NCBI GenBank assembly: GCA_020848315.1
Contig: JADLAH010000322.1
Coordinates: forward strand, 1-5,386
Length of the DNA stretch: 5,386 nucleotides
Direction of reading: 5' to 3'
DNA from: Chitinophagales bacterium
GTDB lineage: Bacteria > Bacteroidota > Bacteroidia > Chitinophagales > JADIYW01
Shown: positions 1 through 5,386 of the stretch, one piece after another
Numbering within the stretch: the first letter of the stretch is position 1
Layout of the letters: the number at the start of each line of letters is the position of its first letter
The notes under the pieces: generated by a model
Databases searched by the model: none
The model's input: only the letters and a program-made list of their open reading frames with translations
Told to the model about the DNA's origin: nothing
Position numbers and translations under genes: made by a program

Positions 1-623
1 CTGACTTGCCGCGCATGGTGATGTATGTTTCCAAAGTGATGCTGATGCCCTTGCTCGCATTGTATCTGTATCATCACACGAAGTCGCTGAAGGAATATCG
101 TTTTATTTATCTGGCGTTATTCTTTTCCTGGTGGGGCGATATTTTTCTGATGTTCCCGCGTGATAAAGAATCACCGAATGCAGAATTGCTCTTTATTGGA
201 GGGCTGGTTTCTTTCCTTATCGGACATGTTAATTATATCATCCATTTCCTGCGGGAAGTGAAACAGAAAAAGTCTGCGACCATCGTGGTGCAAAATCCGA
301 TGTATGTGATTCCGTTTCTGATTTATATCGCGATTTTTCTGGGGGTTCTGTTCCCGCACCTGCAAACGATGAAAGCGCCGGTGACGGTTTATGGTACAGT
401 GATTACCCTGATGGCTATTGCCGCATTTAACCGGAAATTACAGGTGAATAAAGCCTCCTATATAATGGTGTTTGTCGGAGCAGTACTGTTTGTGTTTTCC
501 GATTCCTGTATAGCGGTCAATGTCTTTTATCAGCCATTTGAAGCCGCCCGTGTAGTGATTATGTCCACTTACATAATCGCTCAGTATCTGATTGTCCGTG
601 GAATTATTGCCGCCAGAGATTAG
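1..623 (+). CDS. YhhN/TMEM86-family lysoplasmalogenase-like membrane protein, 5'-truncated by the window edge
   Basis: The family includes lysoplasmalogenases, integral membrane enzymes that hydrolyse the vinyl-ether bond of lysoplasmalogens; bacterial members are mostly uncharacterised. The frame is open from base 3 (GAC) to TAG at 621-623, with no stop before the edge. A TTG at 6 and an ATG at 15 exist, but the visible protein opens directly in the motif YVSKVMLMPLLALYL, which in the family follows a first membrane helix, so some 20-35 N-terminal residues probably lie upstream. About 205 residues are visible. Counting from the TTG, family landmarks are WWGDIFLM (Asp45), FLIGHVNYIIHF (His74), FSDSCIAVN (Asp166) and the C-terminal STYIIAQYLIVRG. 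The conserved acidic residues in the membrane are the proposed catalytic ones. Hydrophobic segments fill most of the length, about seven helices visible. The gene converges on tatC, overlapping its stop codon. Family assignment is fairly sure; the substrate is inferred. Confidence 0.85.
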   Translation, partial: DLPRMVMYVSKVMLMPLLALYLYHHTKSLKEYRFIYLALFFSWWGDIFLMFPRDKESPNAELLFIGGLVSFLIGHVNYIIHFLREVKQKKSATIVVQNPMYVIPFLIYIAIFLGVLFPHLQTMKAPVTVYGTVITLMAIAAFNRKLQVNKASYIMVFVGAVLFVFSDSCIAVNVFYQPFEAARVVIMSTYIIAQYLIVRGIIAARD

Positions 624-1453
624 AATTGTTCTTCCTGAACAATCTGTTTGTGTACTCTGGCAGAAATGCCGATACTTAATTCATACAGAATAAAGATAGG
701 CGTTGATATCAGTAACAGGCTGGTAATGTCGCCTTGTGGCGTAATGATGGCCACAATCACGAGAATAATGACATAGGCCAGTTTTCGTCCATTGCGCATG
801 AATTCCGGTGTGAGCACGCCTAGTTTGGTGAGTAGAAATACAAGCATGGGCAATTCAAACAGGATGCCTGTAGGAATCGTCAATGTGATGAGTAAGCCGA
901 TATAGCTGTCGATGGAAATCATGTTTTGTACAATTTCCGTTGCCTGATACTGAATAAGGAAGTTGAGAGAAAACGGGGTGATGATGAAATAACCGAATAA
1001 GCATCCTATCGTAAATAAGAGCGATGTAACGAACACAATGCCGCGCGTATTTCTGATTTCTCTTTCATGCAGAGCCGGTTTTACAAAACGCCATACTTCC
1101 CAAAAAACATAAGGGAATGCAGCTATGGCACCCACATATAATGCCATTTGAATGTGGAGCATAAACTGTCCGGTGATGTCGGTATTGATGAATACGAACT
1201 TCGCGTCACGGATACACAGTCCGTTAAAGAAAGAGCCTTGTTGCTCCAGCCAGCAGAAAAATCGGTTGGTCGGGAAGTCGGCGCGGGTAGGGCCAAAAAG
1301 CAGGTAGTCAAACACCAGTTTCTTTTGTGTAAAAGCAAACATAGCCGCCGCAACCACCACAATAGCCGCACGCATAATATGCCAACGCAGGGCTTCGATG
1401 TGGTCGAAGAAGCCCATTTCCTTTTGTTGGTTTGGTTCTGTCAGCTTAGCCAT
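620..1453 (-). CDS. tatC: Sec-independent (twin-arginine) protein translocase subunit TatC
   Basis: TatC is the polytopic inner-membrane core of the Tat system; with TatA/TatB it recognises twin-arginine signal peptides and exports folded proteins. I chose the ATG at 1453 (277 residues, MAKLTEPN...), because the frame's earlier TTG at 1489 would add 12 residues ahead of the usual short cytoplasmic tail. Visible motifs are N-terminal HIEALRWH (18-25), FPYVFWEVWRFVKPAL (113-128) with Phe123 and Glu132 matching E. coli Phe94 and Glu103, FELPM (199-203), and TPQGD (238-242) before the last helix pair. Six hydrophobic segments fit the fold. The first periplasmic loop is about 23 residues longer than in E. 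coli by hand alignment and carries Cys67 and Cys80. The position of E. coli Glu15 appears to be Ala21, with Glu20 beside it. TatA/TatB are not in the window. The gene lies 77 bases downstream of the OmpA-like lipoprotein on the same strand and may have its own promoter. Confidence 0.95.
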   Translation of the reverse strand: MAKLTEPNQQKEMGFFDHIEALRWHIMRAAIVVVAAAMFAFTQKKLVFDYLLFGPTRADFPTNRFFCWLEQQGSFFNGLCIRDAKFVFINTDITGQFMLHIQMALYVGAIAAFPYVFWEVWRFVKPALHEREIRNTRGIVFVTSLLFTIGCLFGYFIITPFSLNFLIQYQATEIVQNMISIDSYIGLLITLTIPTGILFELPMLVFLLTKLGVLTPEFMRNGRKLAYVIILVIVAIITPQGDITSLLLISTPIFILYELSIGISARVHKQIVQEEQF

Positions 1454-1460
1454 TGGAAGC

Positions 1461-1490
1461 GTAAAAATACGGCATTCAACGTCAACCAAA
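1461..1490 (-). promoter_or_regulatory. Candidate Bacteroidota-type promoter for tatC
   Basis: On the minus strand, TTTG (1490-1487) is followed after 17 bases by TATTTTTAC (1469-1461). This resembles the Bacteroidota pair TTTG (-33) and TAnnTTTG (-7), with A replacing the last G. The box ends seven bases before the chosen ATG at 1453, so a transcript from here would have almost no leader. It is a pattern match in AT-rich DNA and could be chance. Confidence 0.35.
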
Positions 1491-1530
1491 TATTAATTTT
1501 ACTGAATTTACAGATGGTTTTCTGTTCTTT

Positions 1531-2499
1531 TTAATGTTCCATCATCTGCAGCAGTTTGTCTACTTTCGGCGTGATGATGATTTCCGTACGTCTGTTTCTG
1601 GCTTTCCCGTCTGCGGTGGCATTGCTGCTGATGGGAGAGAACTCGCCGCGGCCGGAGGCAATGATTTGCACCGGATTCACCTTGTATTTGTCGGTCAGGA
1701 TATGCAGTACGCTGCTGGAGCGCATCAAACTCAAATCCCAGTTGTCTTTGATTAAGCCACCGGAAGAGATATAGGGTACGTTGTCGGTGTGGCCTTCAAT
1801 GGTAATCAGGATGTCTGCATTTTTTTTCAGTACTTCCGATAATTTTCCCAATGCTTCCACGCCTTTGCTTTCCACGGTGGTAGAGCCCGATTTAAACAAT
1901 AATTTGTCAGACATGGATACGTATACCTTGCCGTCTTTGGTGTATACACTCAGTTCCCCGGCGCTGAAGTCTGTCAGCGCTTTTTTGATAGCCTCTTTCA
2001 ACGCTTCGGATTTTGTTTTTTGTTCTGTCAGCAATTGCTGCAATTCCGCGATTTTCTTTTCCCGTTCCTGCAATTCCGCATAGGCTTTCTTTAAATCGAC
2101 TTCTTTCTGCTCCAGCGCCATTTTTTGTTTTTCCAGATCCACCTGCATCTGTATCAGATCTGCATTGGTTTTCTGTGTTTTGTCGCCGGCTTCTTTCAGT
2201 TTTTTCAGGTATTCCTGCTGCGCCAACGCGTGTTTGGCGGTTTCGTCTTCCATCGTTTTCTGCATGCTCTCTATCAGTTCTGCCAGCGAAGCAGAATCTG
2301 CCTGCAACTGTGTGATTTGCGCCGTCAGACTGCTGTCCTTGGTGGCACAGGCTGTTTTCAGAGAATCCAGACTTTGGTTAAGGAATTTATTTTTTACCTC
2401 ACTGTTCAGGTAATCATTCAGCAGTTCATTGTATTTTTTTTGTGTAACACAACCTGTAAGCAAGACGACCGCTAGTAAGGAGAAGAAGATTTTTTTCAT
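1531..2499 (-). CDS. OmpA-family lipoprotein with long periplasmic coiled coil and C-terminal peptidoglycan-binding domain
   Basis: Probably an outer-membrane-anchored lipoprotein that grips peptidoglycan. The 322-residue protein starts with a lipoprotein signal (MKK, hydrophobic core, lipobox LTGC, lipidated Cys17). Residues about 25-175 are rich in Lys, Glu, Gln, Ala and Leu with heptad-like spacing and almost no proline, predicting a long coiled coil. The C-terminal OmpA/MotB-like domain (about 195-312) has EGHTDN (Asp239), LSLMR (Arg260) and ARNRRTEI (300-307); Asp239 and Arg260 match the pair that binds diaminopimelate in OmpA-like domains. The residues after Cys17 (VTQKK) lack the acidic run linked to surface export in Bacteroidota, so a periplasm-facing orientation is inferred. 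No beta-barrel is present. The ATG at 2499 is the only start that gives a proper signal peptide. It diverges from radA and lies upstream of tatC on the same strand. Family is clear; the specific role, such as envelope tethering or shape, is not known. Confidence 0.92.
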   Translation of the reverse strand: MKKIFFSLLAVVLLTGCVTQKKYNELLNDYLNSEVKNKFLNQSLDSLKTACATKDSSLTAQITQLQADSASLAELIESMQKTMEDETAKHALAQQEYLKKLKEAGDKTQKTNADLIQMQVDLEKQKMALEQKEVDLKKAYAELQEREKKIAELQQLLTEQKTKSEALKEAIKKALTDFSAGELSVYTKDGKVYVSMSDKLLFKSGSTTVESKGVEALGKLSEVLKKNADILITIEGHTDNVPYISSGGLIKDNWDLSLMRSSSVLHILTDKYKVNPVQIIASGRGEFSPISSNATADGKARNRRTEIIITPKVDKLLQMMEH

Positions 2500-2515
2500 A
2501 AAAAAGGTATTGACA

Positions 2516-2523
2516 CAAATATC
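2516..2523 (-). promoter_or_regulatory. Candidate -7 element for the OmpA-like lipoprotein gene
   Basis: Read on the minus strand, GATATTTG matches the Bacteroidota -7 consensus TAnnTTTG at all defined positions but the first. It ends 16 bases before the ATG at 2499, which would leave a short leader of about ten bases. I found no convincing TTTG/TTG -33 partner at 17-21 bases upstream, so the support is weak. Confidence 0.3.
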
Positions 2524-2549
2524 TGTTATCTATTTCTTATTTTGTATTC

Positions 2550-2558
2550 TATCTTTAC
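2550..2558 (+). promoter_or_regulatory. Candidate -7 element for radA
   Basis: TATCTTTAC matches TAnnTTTG except for A in place of the last G. It lies only four bases before the ATG at 2563, so transcription from it would begin at or very near the start codon, giving a leaderless or nearly leaderless mRNA. No clear -33 TTTG is seen at the usual distance. The same TAnnTTTAC form occurs before tatC and before the last gene. Confidence 0.35.
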
Positions 2559-2562
2559 ACAC

Positions 2563-3909
2563 ATGTCGAAAACCAAAACCGTATACATTTGTCAGCATTG
2601 TGGCACCAATTCACCGAAGTGGATGGGGAAATGCAATAATTGCGGAGCCTGGAACAGTTTTGTGGAGGAATTGGTGGAACCGAAATCCAAATCGGCGGCA
2701 GTGGTGAATGCACCCAAAAATAAACCCCAACTCCTGGAAGAAATCTCCTCGGAAAACAGGCAACGAACCATCACCTCTGATCCCGAACTGAACAGGGTGC
2801 TGGGAGGCGGGATTGTGCCCGGCTCGCTGATACTGATAGGCGGTGAACCCGGTATCGGTAAATCCACTTTGTTATTGCAGATTGTACTACAAACAAAAGG
2901 CTTAAAAACCTTGTACGTCTCCGGGGAAGAAAGTGAACAGCAGCTGAAAATGCGTGCAGATCGGATCAAATCATCCAATGCAGAAGTATTTGTGTATACC
3001 GAAACATCGGTGGAGTCTATTATTCAGCAGGTGGAGCAGGTGAAGCCGCATTTATTGGTGATTGATTCCATTCAGACGTTGGAGACCGCGCTGATTGAGT
3101 CGGCGGCAGGCAGTGTATCGCAGATACGGGAGGCTACCCATGTTATTCAACAATATGCCAAACGACATCACCTGCCGGTTTTCATTGTGGGGCATATCAC
3201 CAAGGAAGGAACGATTGCAGGTCCGAAACTGCTGGAACATATGGTGGATACGGTGTTGCAGTTTGAAGGCGACCGAAATTATAATTACCGGATTCTGCGA
3301 ACTATCAAAAACCGATTTGGTTCGACGGCGGAACTTGGTATCTATGAAATGCGTGGCGATGGTATGCGCGCTGTGACGAATCCGTCTGAATTGCTGATTA
3401 CCCAGCGTGATGAATTGGTGAGTGGCGTAGCCATCGGCATCACGATGGAAGGTATGCGCCCGTTTCTGATAGAAGTGCAGGCGCTGGTAAGTCCCGCAGT
3501 GTACGGTACGCCGCAGCGCAGTGCGACCGGCTACGATTTGCGGCGACTCGGAATGCTGCTGGCGGTATTGGACAAGCGTTGTGGCTTCCGATTCGGTGCC
3601 AAGGATGTGTTTCTGAATATTGCGGGCGGGCTTCGGGTGGAAGATCCGGCGGTCGATCTTGCAGTGGTCGCTGCGTTATTGTCTTCCTACGAAGATACTG
3701 CCATCAGCAATAAATACTGCTTCAGTGGAGAAGTGGGGCTGAGCGGTGAGATCCGTGCGGTCAATAAAGTGGAACAACGCATCTCTGAGGCCGCCAAGCT
3801 GGGATATGAAAAAGTCTATATCTCCAAATACAACCAGAAAATAAGCGGCTCGCAGTCGGAACTGGCAAAAGTGAAGACGGTCGCTGAATTTTATAAAATG
3901 TTATTCTGA
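2563..3909 (+). CDS. radA: DNA repair protein RadA (Sms), DnaB-like branch-migration ATPase
   Basis: RadA is a RecA/DnaB-related hexameric ATPase that speeds branch migration of recombination intermediates and helps repair and, in several bacteria, natural transformation; it acts on DNA in the cytoplasm. The protein is 448 residues, normal for the family. In order it has an N-terminal zinc finger (Cys10, Cys13, Cys24, Cys27), Walker A GEPGIGKS (94-101), Walker B LLVIDS (164-169), the RadA-specific KNRFG motif (249-253) and a C-terminal Lon-protease-like domain (about 275-448). In that domain DPAVD (361-365) has Ala where Lon has its catalytic Ser, so no protease activity is expected, as usual for RadA. 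The ATG at 2563 is preferred over the in-frame TTG at 2542 because MSKTKTVYICQHCG is the standard RadA opening. The comFC-like gene follows after seven bases, implying co-transcription. Confidence 0.98.
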   Translation: MSKTKTVYICQHCGTNSPKWMGKCNNCGAWNSFVEELVEPKSKSAAVVNAPKNKPQLLEEISSENRQRTITSDPELNRVLGGGIVPGSLILIGGEPGIGKSTLLLQIVLQTKGLKTLYVSGEESEQQLKMRADRIKSSNAEVFVYTETSVESIIQQVEQVKPHLLVIDSIQTLETALIESAAGSVSQIREATHVIQQYAKRHHLPVFIVGHITKEGTIAGPKLLEHMVDTVLQFEGDRNYNYRILRTIKNRFGSTAELGIYEMRGDGMRAVTNPSELLITQRDELVSGVAIGITMEGMRPFLIEVQALVSPAVYGTPQRSATGYDLRRLGMLLAVLDKRCGFRFGAKDVFLNIAGGLRVEDPAVDLAVVAALLSSYEDTAISNKYCFSGEVGLSGEIRAVNKVEQRISEAAKLGYEKVYISKYNQKISGSQSELAKVKTVAEFYKMLF

Positions 3910-3916
3910 TACCAGC

Positions 3917-4618
3917 ATGTTTTCAACGGTCAGTACATATTTCACGGATTTTTACCGCCTGTTTTATCCCAGTATATGCGGCTGTTGCGACCAGCCACTG
4001 ACGAAAGGCGAAGCGCAGCTATGTGTGCATTGCCGTTTGTCATTGCCATTCACACAGTATGAAAAAATGGAGGAGAATCCAGTGGAGAAATCCTTGTTTG
4101 GTCGCGCGCCGATCGTGTATGGGAGCGCCTTGCTGCAATTTTCCAAGGGGGAGAGTACACAGCAATTGCTGCATAATATCAAATACAACGGACAGCGGGA
4201 GTTGGCCGTTTTTATGGGCAGGATGATGGGTACAAGATTACAGGAAAGCGGCAGGTTGTCGGCAGTGGATGTGTTGATGCCTGTGCCTTTGCATCCGCAG
4301 AAAGAACAGGTGCGCGGATACAACCAAAGTGCCTTGCTGGCGGAAGGTATGGCCGCGATATTACCTGCAGAGGTGCAGAAGAATAATTTGGTCAGGAAGG
4401 TGGCTACGGCTACTCAGACCAGAAAATCCAGGCTGGAACGCTGGGAAAATGTGGAGGCGGTTTTTGATGTCCGGCATCCCGAACGACTGCGTGGTAAGCA
4501 TATTATGTTGGTGGATGATGTGTTGACCACCGGTGCGACAATAGAAGCCTGTGTGCAGGCGTTAACAGAAAAGGCGGATTGCTCCGTGAGTGTGGCCGTG
4601 CTGGCGACGCCCATGTAG
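3917..4618 (+). CDS. comFC: ComF-family (ComFC) amidophosphoribosyltransferase-like protein
   Basis: ComFC/GntX-type proteins couple an N-terminal zinc ribbon to a type I phosphoribosyltransferase (PRTase) fold. ComFC is needed for DNA uptake or later processing during natural transformation in several bacteria, though the substrate is unsettled. The 233-residue protein, usual for the family, has CGCC (21-24) and CVHC (36-39) as the two halves of a zinc site, the family motif PVPLHPQKEQVRGYNQ (122-137), and the PRPP-binding loop LVDDVLTTGAT (198-208) with both acidic residues intact. The ATG at 3917 gives the expected LFYPSICGCC opening; no Shine-Dalgarno is evident, as usual for Bacteroidota. 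It begins seven bases after the radA stop, so the pair likely forms one transcript. The motifs make the family sure. A role in competence is inferred from relatives and from the radA neighbour, since ComF homologues also occur in bacteria with no known competence. Confidence 0.95.
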   Translation: MFSTVSTYFTDFYRLFYPSICGCCDQPLTKGEAQLCVHCRLSLPFTQYEKMEENPVEKSLFGRAPIVYGSALLQFSKGESTQQLLHNIKYNGQRELAVFMGRMMGTRLQESGRLSAVDVLMPVPLHPQKEQVRGYNQSALLAEGMAAILPAEVQKNNLVRKVATATQTRKSRLERWENVEAVFDVRHPERLRGKHIMLVDDVLTTGATIEACVQALTEKADCSVSVAVLATPM

Positions 4619-4637
4619 GATAAACGTCTTATTTGGT

Positions 4638-4646
4638 TATATTTAC
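4638..4646 (+). promoter_or_regulatory. Candidate -7 element ahead of the Ig-like/beta-helix lipoprotein gene
   Basis: TATATTTAC, in the 43-base gap after the comFC-like gene, matches TAnnTTTG except for A at the last position and ends 15 bases before the ATG at 4662. There is no good -33 partner. If real, the lipoprotein gene has its own promoter rather than relying only on read-through from radA-comFC. Confidence 0.3.
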
Positions 4647-4661
4647 AGTGAAAATAAGCGT

Positions 4662-5386
4662 ATGAATCTGGTATTTAAAAACAGGATAAAATGGCGGTAT
4701 GTATGGTCGTGCTGTATAGTGGTGATGGTGCTGTTGAGCGCCGGATTTTTCACGTCATGTAAAAAAGATAATCTCAATACAAGTGCCGGAGTGCAGTTTT
4801 CTGCCGATACGCTCACCTTTGATACATTGTTCACTTCACTCGGTTCCACGACAAAATTTTTTACCATCAGGAATAATCAGAAAGATCCTGTGGTCATATC
4901 GTCGATCCAGTTGGCGAGTGGTGTGGCATCCTCTTACCGCATTAATGTGGATGGTGATAGCGGAACGGTATTCCGCGATATAGAAATTCCGGCTAAAGAC
5001 AGTATTTATGTGTTTGTGGAAGTGACGGTCGATCCCAATGCGGCGGATTTGCCATTTCTGATTATGGATTCTCTGCAATTTGTCACCAATGGCCGCAGGC
5101 AACAGGTTATTCTGCAGGCGTACGGGCAAAATGCACATTTCTTCAATGCGGATTCTATCGAAAATAATACCGTCTGGAACAATGATTTGCCGTATGTTAT
5201 CCTCAATTATCTGCAAATAAAACCCGGCGCGTCGTTGACCATTAATCAGGGATGTACGGTATATTTCGGCGGCGGTGCCGCCATGATAGTGGAAGGAGAT
5301 CTGACGGTAAACGGTACGGATACCTCCAATATGGTGACATTCCGCGGCATACGTTTGGATAAAGACGTAGCCGACCGTCCCTACGA
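4662..5386 (+). CDS. Uncharacterised lipoprotein with Ig-like N-terminal domain and right-handed beta-helix start; 3' end outside the window
   Basis: The frame is open from the ATG at 4662 to the right edge without a stop: 241 complete codons plus two bases. The protein begins with a basic segment (MNLVFKNRIKWR), a hydrophobic core and lipobox FTSC, giving lipidated Cys33 followed by KKDN. Residues about 43-155 alternate short beta-strand-like stretches (LTFDTLFTSLGSTTKFFTI, then PVVISSIQL, DSIYVFVEVTVDP), resembling HYDIN/DUF1573-type Ig-like domains. From about 170 a pattern of strand, turn and Gly/Asn appears (YLQIKPGASLTINQGCTVYF, then MIVEGDLTVNGT, MVTFRG), typical of parallel beta-helix coils. 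From memory, similar Bacteroidota proteins are around 480 residues, so about half is visible. Export to the outer membrane is inferred from the signal, perhaps surface-exposed, since KKD follows the Cys. It sits 43 bases after the comFC-like gene. I know no function for this family. Confidence 0.88.
   Translation, partial: MNLVFKNRIKWRYVWSCCIVVMVLLSAGFFTSCKKDNLNTSAGVQFSADTLTFDTLFTSLGSTTKFFTIRNNQKDPVVISSIQLASGVASSYRINVDGDSGTVFRDIEIPAKDSIYVFVEVTVDPNAADLPFLIMDSLQFVTNGRRQQVILQAYGQNAHFFNADSIENNTVWNNDLPYVILNYLQIKPGASLTINQGCTVYFGGGAAMIVEGDLTVNGTDTSNMVTFRGIRLDKDVADRPY

Noticed and set aside
1453..1489. Upstream TTG start extending TatC by 12 residues
   Set aside because: The extension has no family similarity that I recognise and overlaps the candidate promoter; the ATG at 1453 gives a typical TatC N-terminus.
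1512..1527. Possible terminator hairpin after the OmpA-like gene (minus strand ACAGA, six-base loop, TCTGT)
   Set aside because: Only a five-pair AT-rich stem with no following T run; too weak to call an intrinsic terminator.
1148..1534. 128-residue open frame on the plus strand, antisense to tatC
   Set aside because: Almost wholly inside the well-supported tatC and its upstream gap, with no recognisable motif; its composition is that of a reverse-frame shadow.
2510..2515. TTGACA, a sigma70-like -35 hexamer, upstream of radA
   Set aside because: The nearest suitable -7 or -10 box lies 34 bases downstream, too far, and Bacteroidota promoters do not use this hexamer in the standard way.
2542..2562. 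Upstream TTG start extending RadA by seven residues
   Set aside because: The extra residues precede the standard RadA opening and their codons overlap the candidate -7 box; the ATG at 2563 fits better.
2592..2978. 128-residue minus-strand open frame inside radA
   Set aside because: Covers the radA zinc finger and Walker A coding region, so it is a shadow; no independent support.
4836..5216. 126-residue open frame on the minus strand near the right end
   Set aside because: Antisense to the lipoprotein gene, which has a signal peptide and domain-like sequence over the same bases; the reverse product shows no coherent domain.

Overview
The window looks like chromosomal DNA from a member of the Bacteroidota, probably the Chitinophagales/Sphingobacteriia side. 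This is an inference from gene content and signals, not a database match. Supporting signs are a TatC with the enlarged first periplasmic loop typical of that phylum, a coiled-coil OmpA-like lipoprotein, a final lipoprotein whose signal peptide ends in the Bacteroidota-style FFTSCKKD, a lack of convincing Shine-Dalgarno sequences, and several TAnnTTTR-like boxes just upstream of start codons, resembling the Bacteroidota -7 element. Base composition and codon use look even across the window, and I see no sign of recent transfer.

Layout: bases 1-623 (+) hold the 3' part of a YhhN/TMEM86-type lysoplasmalogenase-like membrane protein, cut by the window edge. It converges tail to tail, with a 4-base overlap of stop codons, on tatC (1453-620, -), the core subunit of the twin-arginine translocase. 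Upstream of tatC on the same strand lies a lipoprotein with a long coiled coil and a C-terminal OmpA peptidoglycan-binding domain (2499-1531, -). A 63-base divergent intergenic region (2500-2562) separates it from a rightward cluster: radA (2563-3909), a comFC-type phosphoribosyltransferase gene (3917-4618), and a large lipoprotein gene starting at 4662 that runs off the right edge.

How the genes fit together: the left half is cell-envelope housekeeping (membrane lipid enzyme, protein export, outer-membrane-to-peptidoglycan tether). In the right half, RadA (branch-migration ATPase) and ComFC are both linked to recombination and natural transformation in other bacteria, and a 7-base gap suggests co-transcription. 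The last gene, predicted to be an Ig-like domain followed by a right-handed beta-helix on a lipid anchor, belongs to a type seen in many Bacteroidota but with no function known to me. It is the least explained item here.

There is no gene-free stretch longer than 80 bases, and no RNA gene, mobile element, CRISPR array or strong intrinsic terminator that I can support. I find no evidence of a wholly new multi-gene system; this is mostly an ordinary core-genome region with a few points worth checking.
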